NCBI RefSeq assembly: GCF_029945535.1
Contig: NZ_JAQSCU010000008.1
Coordinates: 95,528 to 159,527, forward strand
Direction: 5' to 3'
From: Methylotenera sp.
Lineage (GTDB): Bacteria; Pseudomonadota; Gammaproteobacteria; Burkholderiales; Methylophilaceae
Length of the DNA stretch: 64,000 nt
Shown here: piece after piece, positions 28,764-39,620 of the stretch
Numbering within the stretch: the first letter of the stretch is position 1
Layout: every line of letters begins with the position of its first letter
Position numbers and translations under genes: made by a program
The notes under the pieces: model-generated
What the model was told of the DNA's origin: nothing
What the model saw: only the letters and a program-made list of their open reading frames with translations
Databases searched by the model: none

Positions 28764-28794
28764 GCACTTACTTTCAATCTAAAATCTTACAACA

Positions 28795-28875
28795 TTATCA
28801 TCGTAGCGAAGGTAGGGATCCATTTAACAGTTTGATTAAAATGGATTCCCGCTTCCGCTAGAAGGACGAGTTGCA
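28795..28875. repeat. Degenerate extragenic palindrome
   Basis: GGGATCCATTT (28814-28824) and AAAATGGATTCCC (28839-28851) form an imperfect inverted repeat. The following GCTTCCGCTAGAAGGACGAG looks like a decayed arm of the GGATTCCCGC-type repeats dispersed in many betaproteobacterial genomes. It lies in the 228-bp gap between the polymerase and ugd genes. No reading frame is seen here. Confidence 0.5.
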
Positions 28876-28991
28876 GTTACTCTTCAGATTTTTAGCCGTA
28901 TTCTGTTCCGCACAAAGTGCTCTATTTATTATAAATAGTGATGATTATTGTTTAAAAATTTAGCAATCGCAAAAAGGCTGCCTAAGAAATA

Positions 28992-30167
28992 TTAATCCTT
29001 AGCAAACAAATCGCGCGTATAAATTTTATCTAGCACATCACTTAAATCTTCAGTAATGCGGTTTGCTATAATAACGTCAGCGCGTTTTTTAAACTCTTCA
29101 AGATTATTCACGACTGGTGATCTAAAAAACTCAGCCTCGGTGATGACGGGTTCATAAACAATCACATCAATACCTTTAGCTTTTATGCGCTTCATAATAC
29201 CCTGAATGCTAGATGCTCTAAAGTTATCGGAGCCGGCTTTCATAATTAGCCTATAAATTCCCACCACTTGAGGATTTCGTTTTAGTACATCCTGTGCAAT
29301 AAAGTCTTTTCTAGTGGTGTTGGCATCAACAATTGCACGGATCAAGGTTTGCGGTACGTTTTGATAGTTTGCTAGCAGCTGTTTAGTATCTTTAGGTAAG
29401 CAATAGCCACCATAGCCAAATGAAGGGTTATTGTAGTGCTGACCAATGCGTGGGTCTAAGCATACGCCATCGATAATTTGGCGAGTATCAAGATTGTGGG
29501 TAGCCGCATAAGTATCAAGCTCATTAAAATAAGCTACACGCATTGCCAAGTAGGTATTCGAGAATAATTTAATCGCCTCAGCTTCAGTACTATCAGTATA
29601 GAGCGTAGCTATATTTTCTTTTATAGCGCCTTGCTGCAATAAGCCTGCAAAAATCTCAGCGCGCGCTGACCGTTCGCCCATCACGATGCGCGATGGGTAA
29701 AGGTTGTCGTATAGCGCTTTACCTTCTCGTAAGAATTCTGGTGAGAAAATGATATTTTCAGTCTGATATTTTTGTTTGACGCTCGCCACAAACCCAACTG
29801 GTATGGTTGATTTAATCACCATCACCGCATTAGGATTAATCGCAATCACATCTTGAATCACCTGCTCAACAGAGCTGGTATTAAAAGAGTTAGTTTCAGC
29901 TTCATAATCTGTAGGGGTAGCAATCACTACATAATCAGCACCTTCATAAGCCTCTTGCTTATTCAGCGTAGCTTTAAAGTTTAATACCTTATTTTTAAGA
30001 TAATCTTCAATTTCATGATCAGCGATTGTTGACTGCTTATTATTAAGCATGGCTACTTTTTCAGGCACAATATCTAGAGCAACAACCTCATGATTTTGTG
30101 CTAATAAAACAGAAATTGAGAGACCAACATAACCTGTTCCAGCAATACATATTTTGTAAGACTTCAT
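28992..30167 (-). CDS. ugd: UDP-glucose 6-dehydrogenase (nucleotide-sugar dehydrogenase)
   Basis: 391 residues, the short Ugd form. NAD site AGTGYVGLS at residues 9-17, and the catalytic cysteine in [14 protein letters not shown]. It oxidises UDP-glucose to UDP-glucuronate, so the polymer probably contains a uronic acid. The length and N-terminal [11 protein letters not shown] resemble the enterobacterial UDP-glucose enzymes, but a UDP-ManNAc dehydrogenase activity cannot be ruled out by eye. Confidence 0.86.
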   Translation of the reverse strand: MKSYKICIAGTGYVGLSISVLLAQNHEVVALDIVPEKVAMLNNKQSTIADHEIEDYLKNKVLNFKATLNKQEAYEGADYVVIATPTDYEAETNSFNTSSVEQVIQDVIAINPNAVMVIKSTIPVGFVASVKQKYQTENIIFSPEFLREGKALYDNLYPSRIVMGERSARAEIFAGLLQQGAIKENIATLYTDSTEAEAIKLFSNTYLAMRVAYFNELDTYAATHNLDTRQIIDGVCLDPRIGQHYNNPSFGYGGYCLPKDTKQLLANYQNVPQTLIRAIVDANTTRKDFIAQDVLKRNPQVVGIYRLIMKAGSDNFRASSIQGIMKRIKAKGIDVIVYEPVITEAEFFRSPVVNNLEEFKKRADVIIANRITEDLSDVLDKIYTRDLFAKD

Positions 30168-30221
30168 ATTTAATCAACCAATCATCAACAATTAAAAACT
30201 AAATTCAATTAACTAACACTT

Positions 30222-31070
30222 TTATGGTCTAAATGTGGCAAGTGCCAATTTAAGAAGCCCTTTTGGCCAAAAACCTAGCTTAGTAAAACTCAACCAATCG
30301 GTTAGTCCAGGTCGAACGCCATAATGCTTAGAAAACATTTGTAGCATCAGGGCCTGCGAATTTCTTGGCTGATTTACAGCATGTATAGTAGAGAACTGCT
30401 TATATGCATTACGAACTTTACTTTCAGCCTTAACTGATATTCGATCTTTCTTGGGAGAGTCATCATAAAGTTGGGTTGCACAATCAAGCAAATGTGCCGT
30501 ACCAAACATCTTTACAATTCTTATAAACATTTCCATATCTTGCCATGCTGGCAAGGTTTGATTAAACAACCCCGCCTCAATATAATGGGTTTTAGGGGCA
30601 AAAACCTGATTACCTATGTGATTGAACTCGAATAAATCATCAGCCTTTACCATGCCTTTTTTCTGAGTAGTAAATAAAACCTCTCCATGGCGTGTAAAAA
30701 TATCCTGCGCATAAATACACGAAGGCTTAAATCCCAATCGAGCTAGCAGCTCCCAATACTCAACAAACGCTTGAATTCGCTCAGGCGTGAATTCATCGTC
30801 ATCATCCAACCCTGTTACAAAATCACCCGTAGCATTTGTAATTGCAAGATTCCTTGCTATTGGCGCACCTTCTGAAACTGTTTTATTGAAAAATTTAAGA
30901 CGGTTATCAAGCTTTGCCCTGCCTTCTAAATACTCAGCAGTACCATCAGTAGAGCCATCGTTGACTACTATCATTTCAACATTTTGATAAGTTTGATTCA
31001 ACACAGAATCTATAGCTTTGGCTAGCGCCTCTAGTCTATTTTTTGTTGGTGTATATACGGAAACTTTCAC
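30222..31070 (-). CDS. Family 2 glycosyltransferase
   Basis: 282 residues if the GTG at 31070 is used, which has GAGG seven bases upstream; TTG 31082 would add four residues. GT-A fold: VSVYTPTKNRLEALAKAI, VVNDGSTDGT, GLDDDDEF carrying the metal-binding aspartates, and WQDMEMFIR with the likely catalytic acid. Soluble, with no membrane span. It is one of the repeat-unit glycosyltransferases; specificity unknown. Confidence 0.87.
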   Translation of the reverse strand: MKVSVYTPTKNRLEALAKAIDSVLNQTYQNVEMIVVNDGSTDGTAEYLEGRAKLDNRLKFFNKTVSEGAPIARNLAITNATGDFVTGLDDDDEFTPERIQAFVEYWELLARLGFKPSCIYAQDIFTRHGEVLFTTQKKGMVKADDLFEFNHIGNQVFAPKTHYIEAGLFNQTLPAWQDMEMFIRIVKMFGTAHLLDCATQLYDDSPKKDRISVKAESKVRNAYKQFSTIHAVNQPRNSQALMLQMFSKHYGVRPGLTDWLSFTKLGFWPKGLLKLALATFRP

Positions 31071-31148
31071 AATAGGCCTCAAAAGTAGATTTTTGTTAAA
31101 AATTAATCTATGAATCTCACAAAAGCAAAGTAGGCTATCTGCAATTTA

Positions 31149-32033
<885 letters not shown>

Positions 32034-32059
32034 TTAAGTTATATTCTATTGATTACAAA

Positions 32060-33475
32060 TTACTTACGCTTTAAAACATTAACAAAATATGGTTTTAAGC
32101 AAAAATATAATATAGATAGATATACACTCGTACCTACTAAAAATTGTATAAGTAAGTTAACTGTTAGATACTTTGTTTGCATCACACTTTGCTGAAGTAG
32201 TAATACGATAATTGCAGCAAATATAGCCGTAAGTGCTGATGGCAGAATAGCTTTTGCTGTATCAAAAAGATGTAATCTCAGTGCTTTTTGAACGACGTAC
32301 AAGGTAGGTATTATTACAGAAATAGAAGCGATTAGATAACTCCAAACCACTCCTTGAATTCCCCATCTACAACCGATAATAAAGGCAAAGATGTGTACTA
32401 TTGCGCTATATATACCTAATTTTAGCATCAGGGATGTTTTACCCTGTGCCATAAATACAGGACCGGCTGAGGCATTGATTGATTGCAAATAACCAATAGG
32501 CGCCATAACAGCTAATAATGTAGCCACCATGCTCCATTGTGGACCTAAGGCAAGCTGCACAAAGTCATGCCGCACTGCAAATATTCCAGCCATAATTGGG
32601 GCCGCTAAAAATGAAATTGTTCGCGCAGTGCTTAAATATAACGCTGCCATGGCTGGTATGTCGTTTTGTTGCCTGCTCATCACAGGGAATATGGCTCTAG
32701 ATGACACCCAAGTAATATTTTGTACTGGCATTAGCATTACTTTATAGGCAATAGAGTAGATACCTAATGCACTTTGACCAAGTAAGCGCCCAACTACGAT
32801 GCTATCCGCATTGCGGAAAAAATAGTTGACCAACTGAAAGCCTGCCATGTTGCTACTAAAGGCAAATAGTTCTTTTAGGCGTGACATTTGAACGTCTTTA
32901 CTAGGTCGCCAAGTTGAGTTTAGCCACAGAAATAGCGTTGTTAACCCTGCGGTAAGTATCGACTGTATAACCAAACTATAAACACCTAATCCGTACATTG
33001 CTGCAGCTACAGCGCCAGCCATCGCGAGAATGGCACACGTGACATCAATGAGTGCTAAACGTTTAAATTGCGAGTGCCTCTCTAGCAATGCTTGGTGTAC
33101 TGCAGATGAGCTAGATAACGGAAAGGCTATGGCTAAACTACATAAGACTCCAACTAATGTTGGTGTTTTAAATACATTGGCTATTAAAGGCGAGGTGGCG
33201 ACGAGTACTATTGCTATGGTTACGCCCATTGCTACATTTAACCAAAATACTGCGTTGACAATATGGTGGTCTAATTCATTTTTTTGTACTACCGCGGCCG
33301 CTGTGCCCATATCTCTTAGCAATAAGGCCAGATTAGTTGCAACACCAGCCATTGCCATTAGACCGTAGTCTGATGGAGGTAGAATTCTCGCCAATATAAA
33401 AATATTAGCTAACTGAGATAGTATTCTTGCTGACTGCCCAACTGCTGCCCATTTAGAGTTTGATGCAGCAGTCAT
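32060..33475 (-). CDS. Wzx-like polysaccharide flippase
   Basis: 471 residues with about fourteen predicted membrane spans. The N-terminus (SKWAAVGQSARILSQLANIF, residues 7-26) followed by LARILPPSDYGLMAMAG is characteristic of the MOP-superfamily polysaccharide exporters. It should flip the lipid-linked repeat unit to the periplasmic face for polymerisation. It is the only flippase in the window and lies between kdsA and epsI. Confidence 0.9.
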   Translation of the reverse strand: MTAASNSKWAAVGQSARILSQLANIFILARILPPSDYGLMAMAGVATNLALLLRDMGTAAAVVQKNELDHHIVNAVFWLNVAMGVTIAIVLVATSPLIANVFKTPTLVGVLCSLAIAFPLSSSSAVHQALLERHSQFKRLALIDVTCAILAMAGAVAAAMYGLGVYSLVIQSILTAGLTTLFLWLNSTWRPSKDVQMSRLKELFAFSSNMAGFQLVNYFFRNADSIVVGRLLGQSALGIYSIAYKVMLMPVQNITWVSSRAIFPVMSRQQNDIPAMAALYLSTARTISFLAAPIMAGIFAVRHDFVQLALGPQWSMVATLLAVMAPIGYLQSINASAGPVFMAQGKTSLMLKLGIYSAIVHIFAFIIGCRWGIQGVVWSYLIASISVIIPTLYVVQKALRLHLFDTAKAILPSALTAIFAAIIVLLLQQSVMQTKYLTVNLLIQFLVGTSVYLSILYFCLKPYFVNVLKRK

Positions 33476-33547
33476 TTAATGTAAGTTAATAAATTAAGAT
33501 TGGTCAAATAAGTCTTTCGAAATAGGTATTTTATTTTGATACGTTAG

Positions 33548-34261
33548 CTACTTAGCTGCTAGCACATTAGGGATCTTTGCTTTAGTTAAATTAACTAGCT
33601 CAACCAAAAACGCCTCTTGCTTTTTGTAGGCTGCTTCTGCAGCTGCTGGATCGCTAATTGCAGTTGAGGCTCGAACTAACACTCCATCCAAAACCTTACC
33701 TTTTAATCCATCACGTAATATTTTTAACCTAGCGGACATTCCGTTTGCAGGATAATCATCACCGATTCTTACCCAATAACTGACGGCTTCATAACGGTTT
33801 TGGTTACTAACTAGCAAGCGCAGCGCTTTTATAGAGTTGGCTGCTGACACATTAATAGTGTTATTGTTTTTGCTTAACAATTGAAACCCTTGGGCGACGT
33901 AGCAAACCTCAGGGCGGTGAATTTTAATATCTTGCTTTTGCTCGCGAGCATAAGCGATGGCTAGCATGACTCTATCACCATTTTTATTAGCATAGGTGCG
34001 CATCACCACTTTGTCATAAAGTTGGCTTGCTAGGTCGTTACCGCCAGTAGTTAGGCCAACTTGTGTAAATGGATCTGCAATCTGTTTCCACTCTCCAAAC
34101 TCTACTGGGATGATTGTATCTAGATCTGGCGTAGTTTCGACCGCGTGGGAAGTAGGCGTTAATTTAACGGCAAGCAATGCGGCTACAATCAGAAGTGCTG
34201 CGACTAGCAGACTTTTTCTTTGTGTTATTTGTGGAAAAACTAACATGCTTATTTTCATCAT
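33548..34261 (-). CDS. epsI: EpsI, exosortase-associated protein
   Basis: 237 residues with one N-terminal membrane span (about residues 17-33) and a periplasmic domain starting PVEFGEWKQI. The segment IHRPEVCYVAQGFQ, with a conserved cysteine, is typical of EpsI proteins, which accompany exosortases as separate genes or as C-terminal fusions. It follows xrtB by 5 bp. Its exact role is not established; it is needed for methanolan synthesis in Methylobacillus. Confidence 0.92.
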   Translation of the reverse strand: MMKISMLVFPQITQRKSLLVAALLIVAALLAVKLTPTSHAVETTPDLDTIIPVEFGEWKQIADPFTQVGLTTGGNDLASQLYDKVVMRTYANKNGDRVMLAIAYAREQKQDIKIHRPEVCYVAQGFQLLSKNNNTINVSAANSIKALRLLVSNQNRYEAVSYWVRIGDDYPANGMSARLKILRDGLKGKVLDGVLVRASTAISDPAAAEAAYKKQEAFLVELVNLTKAKIPNVLAAK

Positions 34262-34266
34262 GTTGA

Positions 34267-35127
34267 CTAATCCTTAAGCGCTACAACTGAGCGTTTTTCT
34301 AGCTTGCTTGTAATGTATCTTAATAAGCTATCAACGCCAATAATCAACATTAAAGCCGTCATAAATAGAAACATGCCAGAAAACTGATGCACAAAGCCTT
34401 GCCCTGCCTCATCACCCCAATAAAAAGTAATGAGCGCGAGTACGATGACTCTAGTGACGTTAGAAGCGAAAGATATTGGCACAATCAATGTAGCTAGCAG
34501 TGCATTACGCATGGGCGACTCATGCCTCATTACGTTCATATAGAGTAAGCCTAGTGCTTCTAAAGTGAATAGTGAGTTTAGACCTGCGCACGCATCAGCA
34601 ACTAGCAGCTGATATTGCCCAATATAGATGATGACGCCATTTCTAGCGACTGGATAATCCATTTGATATAGCAAGTGTTCAGATGCAAAAGAAACCGCCA
34701 TTTTCATTGGTTGCGTAATAATATCAATAATAGATGGCGGTAACGGCACCATAAAGCACATAAAAAAGAATGCAAACCAAAAGTGTTTAGCAATGCCAAC
34801 GCCAAAAAACATAAGTGTTAAAGCGAGTAGTACAACTACTAATGAACCCACTTCAAATATATAGAGTGATTGAGATCGACCAATGGCATAAAGTATGCAG
34901 CCAATCACTAAAACAGGCCAACCTAACTTGGGGGCAGGAATAACGGGGATTTTAGTACCTACTAATAGCTTAGCTTTGTAATAAAAAAACCACAACGCTA
35001 CCGCGAATACAATCGGACCATGCGCTTGTTGGTCTGTTTTCCAAATACCATGAAGTAAATCATAAAATGTAGGCACATAAACAACTACCAAACCAAGCAA
35101 TATTGTTAGCAATGGCAATAGTGGCAT
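34267..35127 (-). CDS. xrtB: Exosortase B (EpsH-type membrane transpeptidase)
   Basis: 286 residues with about eight membrane spans. The exosortase/archaeosortase active residues are all present: Cys180 in ADACAGL, Arg226 in SNVTRV and His247 in FVHQFSG. Exosortases cut proteins at a C-terminal PEP-CTERM signal and probably attach them to a surface acceptor. The order with epsI, epsG, epsF, epsE and epsD is that of the methanolan cluster, which uses the type B enzyme. Two PEP-CTERM proteins lie about 10 kb away (44439, 45106). Confidence 0.95.
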   Translation of the reverse strand: MPLLPLLTILLGLVVVYVPTFYDLLHGIWKTDQQAHGPIVFAVALWFFYYKAKLLVGTKIPVIPAPKLGWPVLVIGCILYAIGRSQSLYIFEVGSLVVVLLALTLMFFGVGIAKHFWFAFFFMCFMVPLPPSIIDIITQPMKMAVSFASEHLLYQMDYPVARNGVIIYIGQYQLLVADACAGLNSLFTLEALGLLYMNVMRHESPMRNALLATLIVPISFASNVTRVIVLALITFYWGDEAGQGFVHQFSGMFLFMTALMLIIGVDSLLRYITSKLEKRSVVALKD

Positions 35128-35228
35128 TAGGTTTCTTTTGCTTAAATTTGAAACTGAGTAGTTAATGGCTATTTTCCAAATGTATTACGATTGTATTGCA
35201 GTCTAATTTCTTACACTTATTGAGGCTC

Positions 35229-36110
35229 TTAAAAGTCGTTAACCACTGCTCCAACAATTTGAACACCAGCAAGCGTTAGCTGATCGCGAATGTTGGTTAA
35301 ATCCGATAGTCGCGTTTGGTTGAGCCTTGATGTCAGCAATGCACCTTCACAGCGGCTCGCTACAGTTTGCGCATCAGATGTTTCAACCGCAGGTGCTGTA
35401 TCAACAATCACTACGTCGTAATGGGCTGTTGCTTGCTTCATAAACTCTACAAAATTTGAACGGCTTAATAGCTCTTGAGGGTTTGGCGGCACGGTACCTG
35501 CACCTAACACTGTTAAATCTACAAATGAATCTACTTTCTGCACAACTTCAAGACCTGCACGACCCACTAAAATATCAGAAAGTCCTCTTGTTTCATTTAA
35601 GTTAAAAATCTTATGTTGAACAGGTTCTCTTAAGTTTGCATCAACTAATAAGGTTTGCTCACCCAATTGAGAAAACACTACCGCTAAGTTTGCCGCTAAG
35701 TTACTGCAACCATCGCCTGATGTTGCAGATACAATCGCTAACGACTTATACCCCTCATTAAACCAACGAAGTATTAGCTGGCTTCTTAACGCTCTGAGCG
35801 CTTCTACTTGCTTAGAAAAGGGCTTATAAGCAGCCACAAGTTCTTTACTAAACTGGCCTTGATTAGGTTGAAGATAAGGATAATCAAATTGTAATGACAG
35901 CACTTGCTTAATATCTGCCTCAGTGATTAAACCAAGCTTTTGAGCAGCATCACCAAAACGAATATTTTCTGCTTTTTGCAATCTAAGAATGCGCTCAGCA
36001 TCCTCTGGCTTTATTTTGCCTAAATCAAGCAGTAACTTACCTATACTTGAATCGGCCTTGCGACCATCATTTGGCACTAACTGCTTTTTATCCACGTTAA
36101 TATCACCCAT
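35229..36110 (-). CDS. epsG: EpsG, BY-kinase-like ATPase with altered Walker A
   Basis: 293 residues. The N-terminal domain (20-90) resembles the domain found at the start of type II secretion ATPases. The C-terminal domain is a bacterial-tyrosine-kinase/MinD-like ATPase: Walker A region SATSGDGCSNLAAN (128-141), A-prime LLVDAN (154-159), Walker B VVIVDTAP (233-240). The Walker A lysine is replaced by Cys135 and the second A-prime aspartate by Asn159. There is no C-terminal tyrosine cluster. It should regulate the chain-length protein EpsF, which ends 6 bp upstream, but catalysis is doubtful. Confidence 0.88.
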   Translation of the reverse strand: MGDINVDKKQLVPNDGRKADSSIGKLLLDLGKIKPEDAERILRLQKAENIRFGDAAQKLGLITEADIKQVLSLQFDYPYLQPNQGQFSKELVAAYKPFSKQVEALRALRSQLILRWFNEGYKSLAIVSATSGDGCSNLAANLAVVFSQLGEQTLLVDANLREPVQHKIFNLNETRGLSDILVGRAGLEVVQKVDSFVDLTVLGAGTVPPNPQELLSRSNFVEFMKQATAHYDVVIVDTAPAVETSDAQTVASRCEGALLTSRLNQTRLSDLTNIRDQLTLAGVQIVGAVVNDF

Positions 36111-36116
36111 ATGTTT

Positions 36117-37520
36117 CTAATTAGAAGTAAGCAATTTTCGTGCTTGCCCTAGCAATAAGTTTTCACTTGTCTTTGTAGTATTGCCTTCAATCACAGCAAA
36201 TACTGGCACGCCCAGAATAATGGAAATATCATCTCTACCGCGAACTCGCCTATCTAACAACTCTGCCAATAGGCCAAAACCTACACCTAGCACCATCCCC
36301 ACAAAAGCGGCCAAGACTATATTTAAAAGGACTCTAGGACTACTAGGGACAGTTGGTGCAATGGCAGGATTCAAAATAGCAATATCACTTTGATTTGATT
36401 GACCCTCTATGCTAGTTTGGCTAAATCGTTGTGTGACAGCATCTATAGCTTTTTTTGCAACCTCTACATCTTTCTGGAGAATGCCCATTTCATCTCTCAA
36501 ACGATTTAAGGTCAGTACCTTTTTCTTTTGTATCTCAACTTGAGCACGAAGTTGCGACTCTCGTTGCTGGTTAATGCTTGCTGAATTACTAATACTATTT
36601 GATAAACGCTGCGCCTCTTCATGCAACTGACTTCTAATTTTATTCGCTTCACCTTCTGCAGATTTATAAGCAGGATGATTCTTGCCTAAGCGCTGGGCTA
36701 ATTCAGCTAATTTAGCATCTGCACGAGCTGAATCAGACTTTAGACCTTGTATTGTTGGGCTAGATGCAATATCTGGGGCATCTAATGCGCTTCTCTGAGA
36801 GTTTGCACTACGTGATTGCGAATCTATCGAAGCCGCTTGCACCATGCTCAATTGTGTAGATAGCTCATTCAATCTGATACTTTCTACATCTAATGTTTGC
36901 TCAGGGTTGGTAATACCTTTTTCTTGCTGATATGCAGACAGTCTTGACTGTGCCTGCTCCAAGTCGTCTCTTAAAACTTTGACTTGCTGCCCAAAGTATC
37001 CTGCAGCCTGTTGTGCTGGCGCCACTTTTAATTGAGTACTGGTTTGTTGATAGTTTTCTGCAAATGAGTTCACCACAACAGTTGCAAAATTGGGGTCTTC
37101 GCTATTAAAAGAAATTTCTATGACACTACTTTCTTTAGATGGCTTTACCGTTAGATTTTTCAGTAACAAATCGGACAACCAGTTTTTAATATCTCCTACA
37201 CCTTTAGCTGATGTCCTGAACAACTCTTGTGCTTGCTCAGATTTATCCAGTCCAAGCTGACTAACTACTTTAAGTGCAATATTTCGGCTTTGTATAATAT
37301 CGTTCTGCGTTGCCATATAACCTGGCATTAACTGTGCAGGCAGCACCATGCCTGTCACTGGATCCATGCCTTTATAGTTGAGTAATAATGAGGTTGTTGC
37401 AGTATAGCTCTTGGGTAAAAATAACGTCACTACGGTTGCAGTGAATACTGTAATTAAAAAAGTAATAAGAATAACTTTATAACGCGCCTTTAATATCAGT
37501 AAAAATTGAAGCAAATTCAT
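36117..37520 (-). CDS. epsF: EpsF, polysaccharide chain-length determinant (Wzz-like)
   Basis: 467 residues. Membrane spans near residues 15-35 and 395-420 bracket a large periplasmic part rich in coiled coil (about 160-370), the Wzz/PCP topology. The Pro-rich ILNPAIAPTVPSSPR before the second span is typical. It should set polymer length together with EpsG and dock to the outer-membrane channel EpsE. Confidence 0.91.
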   Translation of the reverse strand: MNLLQFLLILKARYKVILITFLITVFTATVVTLFLPKSYTATTSLLLNYKGMDPVTGMVLPAQLMPGYMATQNDIIQSRNIALKVVSQLGLDKSEQAQELFRTSAKGVGDIKNWLSDLLLKNLTVKPSKESSVIEISFNSEDPNFATVVVNSFAENYQQTSTQLKVAPAQQAAGYFGQQVKVLRDDLEQAQSRLSAYQQEKGITNPEQTLDVESIRLNELSTQLSMVQAASIDSQSRSANSQRSALDAPDIASSPTIQGLKSDSARADAKLAELAQRLGKNHPAYKSAEGEANKIRSQLHEEAQRLSNSISNSASINQQRESQLRAQVEIQKKKVLTLNRLRDEMGILQKDVEVAKKAIDAVTQRFSQTSIEGQSNQSDIAILNPAIAPTVPSSPRVLLNIVLAAFVGMVLGVGFGLLAELLDRRVRGRDDISIILGVPVFAVIEGNTTKTSENLLLGQARKLLTSN

Positions 37521-37528
37521 AAATATCC

Positions 37529-38602
37529 CTAAAATAGACTTTCTTCAACATACAACACATCATTTGCTTTAATTAAGTCAGTCAACTTAGGCACTACTTT
37601 TTCTACAACACCAGCATCATTGCGACGCATCAGTTTAATATTGCGTTGCGTACCACGTACAGTTGGCCCTCCACCTTGAGCTAGCGCCTGCACTACCGTC
37701 ATATCTCGTTCTACCCTATAACTGCTTGGACGTTGTACTTCACCATAAATGTAGTACACAGGTGCGCGGTGTACATAGATTTGGTCATTGGCAAAGACGT
37801 ACATGTCTTCAGTAGTTTCACTTGAGAGGAAAAGACCTGCAACATCAAATTCTTTTTTGAATGGCTGCCCGTCGTGCATCCCGGTAACAACAACAGAATC
37901 TGACGCAGTAGGAATCATACCTCCAGCGAGTGCTAGCGCATCTACAAGTCGCATTTTCACACCGTCTAAAGAGAACCTACCTGGGCGCAATACTTGCCCT
38001 ATAATTGAAACTTGGTTTCCAGGAGTGATATAAATTACATCCCCGTTGCTCACTAAAATATCTTGAGCCTTTTTATCTCCGAGAAAGAGGGTAGCAAGAT
38101 CAACTTCATACTTATAAGGCTGACCATCACGAGTACCTAATAAAAGAGCCATTCCATTACCTGCGTTGATTGATACACCACCCGCAGTAGCTACAACGTG
38201 ACTCAGTGGAATATCTGAAGTTTCTAGTGGATAACGCCCTGGTCTATTTACCATCCCCAATACTGCAACCTGATTACCTCTAACTAGTAACAATACAATG
38301 TTGACTTGCGGCTCTTTTACATAACCACCTTTAATCAAGGCCTGAGCGATTAATTGTTCTGCAGCTTGAATACTCTTTCCACCAACCTTCACCTCACCAA
38401 TTAGAGGATACGTCACTAACCCAGTACCTGAAACACGAGTTTCCGTCATTAGCTCAGGGTTCTGGAAAACGCTAATACGAATAGAATCTCCAACACCAAG
38501 CAAATAGTCCGGCTTACCATCCGCTCGAGCTAAATTACTAAACGACATGATTGTCAAAAATAAGCCTATTAAAGTGATGAATCTTAAAAAACGTAGTTTC
38601 AC
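37529..38602 (-). CDS. epsE: EpsE, polysaccharide export protein (Wza-like)
   Basis: 357 residues from a GTG at 38602 with AAGGA seven bases upstream. A signal peptide ends near residue 27 (ARADG). A Poly-export domain (YLLGVGDSIRISVFQNPEL) is followed by repeated SLBB domains with VLGMVNRPGRYPL, IIGQVLRPGRFSL and IYGEVQRPSSYRV. It should form the periplasm-spanning export channel. No lipobox cysteine is present, unlike classical Wza. Confidence 0.92.
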   Translation of the reverse strand: MKLRFLRFITLIGLFLTIMSFSNLARADGKPDYLLGVGDSIRISVFQNPELMTETRVSGTGLVTYPLIGEVKVGGKSIQAAEQLIAQALIKGGYVKEPQVNIVLLLVRGNQVAVLGMVNRPGRYPLETSDIPLSHVVATAGGVSINAGNGMALLLGTRDGQPYKYEVDLATLFLGDKKAQDILVSNGDVIYITPGNQVSIIGQVLRPGRFSLDGVKMRLVDALALAGGMIPTASDSVVVTGMHDGQPFKKEFDVAGLFLSSETTEDMYVFANDQIYVHRAPVYYIYGEVQRPSSYRVERDMTVVQALAQGGGPTVRGTQRNIKLMRRNDAGVVEKVVPKLTDLIKANDVLYVEESLF

Positions 38603-38642
38603 GATATGTCCTTGAGTAAAAAGTTATCAGGTCTGTTCATAC

Positions 38643-39602
38643 TTATTTTAAACCTGCTACACCAGCTTCAATAGTTGAGTCTTTCTTTGACTTCTTTTGC
38701 TCTTCTGTAAGGTTCGAGGCAGCTTCAGCTTTGTCAGCTGCGGGGAGCTTAACTTGACTAGCACCTGATTGACTCGCAAAAGCACCTAAATACTCAATTT
38801 TGGCTTCTTGGCGGAATTTTTTGATTTTATCTTCAACGATTTGCTTGCCTCGCGTATTAATAAAGTAATTTTTAATCATTGGAGTTGCTTCAAGCAATCC
38901 GACTGGCGACTCTTCAATACTTGTTAATTTGATGGCATGAGCAATATCACCAGACTGCCAAACAAACATATCACCATCTTTTAGCAATTGCATTTTGGGT
39001 AAAATATCTAATGGTAACTGTTCTGCTGGACGTGTAAACGAACCACTTGAGAATTTAATTCCTTTAGCTTTTAGACTCTCCGCAATATCCATCATCGACT
39101 TCTGCGCGGTCACATCCCCTTTCAAAAGCTCAAGTGTTTGCGCATTGCTTTGTGTACTAATGTCTTGCAGGTTGTATACACGACGTTTAGAAAATAACTC
39201 GGTATGCTCGTCGTAGTATTTCTTGAATTCACTATCATTTATTTCTGAAGAGCTAGCCAACATTTTCTTTAAATAGGCTCTTGCTAATATTTCTTTTTTA
39301 GCGGCTTCTATCTCTAAAATTACATCTGGAGTTCTATCTAAACTTTCTTTGCTTGCTTTATCAAGCACAAGTTGCTGATCAATTAGCTTATCTAAGGCTT
39401 TTTTTCTGAATTCCGCAACATTTTCTGCGGTTACGTTTTGCGCACCAGCCATCACCGAATCTATTTGGTGCGTTGTAATTTCCACACCGTTCACTTTGGC
39501 TGCTATTTGCGAACTAGCGACCTTTTCGCCGCCCTTACCACACGCAGCTAAGTTGCAAAAAATAACAACCAGAGTAAGTTTTAGAATTTTATTCATCAGC
39601 AT
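38643..39602 (-). CDS. epsD: EpsD-family peptidyl-prolyl isomerase-like lipoprotein
   Basis: 319 residues. The leader ends in a lipobox (CNLAACGK, acylated Cys near residue 21). A SurA/PpiC-like chaperone region follows (KVNGVEITTHQIDSVMAG) with a helical middle section and a rotamase-like domain around residues 130-235. EpsD-type proteins occur in exosortase-linked eps clusters, presumably helping fold the outer-membrane components. ATG 39602 has AAGG five bases upstream; ATG 39596 is an alternative. Confidence 0.88.
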   Translation of the reverse strand: MLMNKILKLTLVVIFCNLAACGKGGEKVASSQIAAKVNGVEITTHQIDSVMAGAQNVTAENVAEFRKKALDKLIDQQLVLDKASKESLDRTPDVILEIEAAKKEILARAYLKKMLASSSEINDSEFKKYYDEHTELFSKRRVYNLQDISTQSNAQTLELLKGDVTAQKSMMDIAESLKAKGIKFSSGSFTRPAEQLPLDILPKMQLLKDGDMFVWQSGDIAHAIKLTSIEESPVGLLEATPMIKNYFINTRGKQIVEDKIKKFRQEAKIEYLGAFASQSGASQVKLPAADKAEAASNLTEEQKKSKKDSTIEAGVAGLK

Positions 39603-39620
39603 AAAAACCTTGTAAGTAGA

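Noticed and set aside
28795..28875. Insertion sequence end or attachment site
   Set aside because: The inverted repeat is short and imperfect, and no transposase or integrase gene or target duplication is present.
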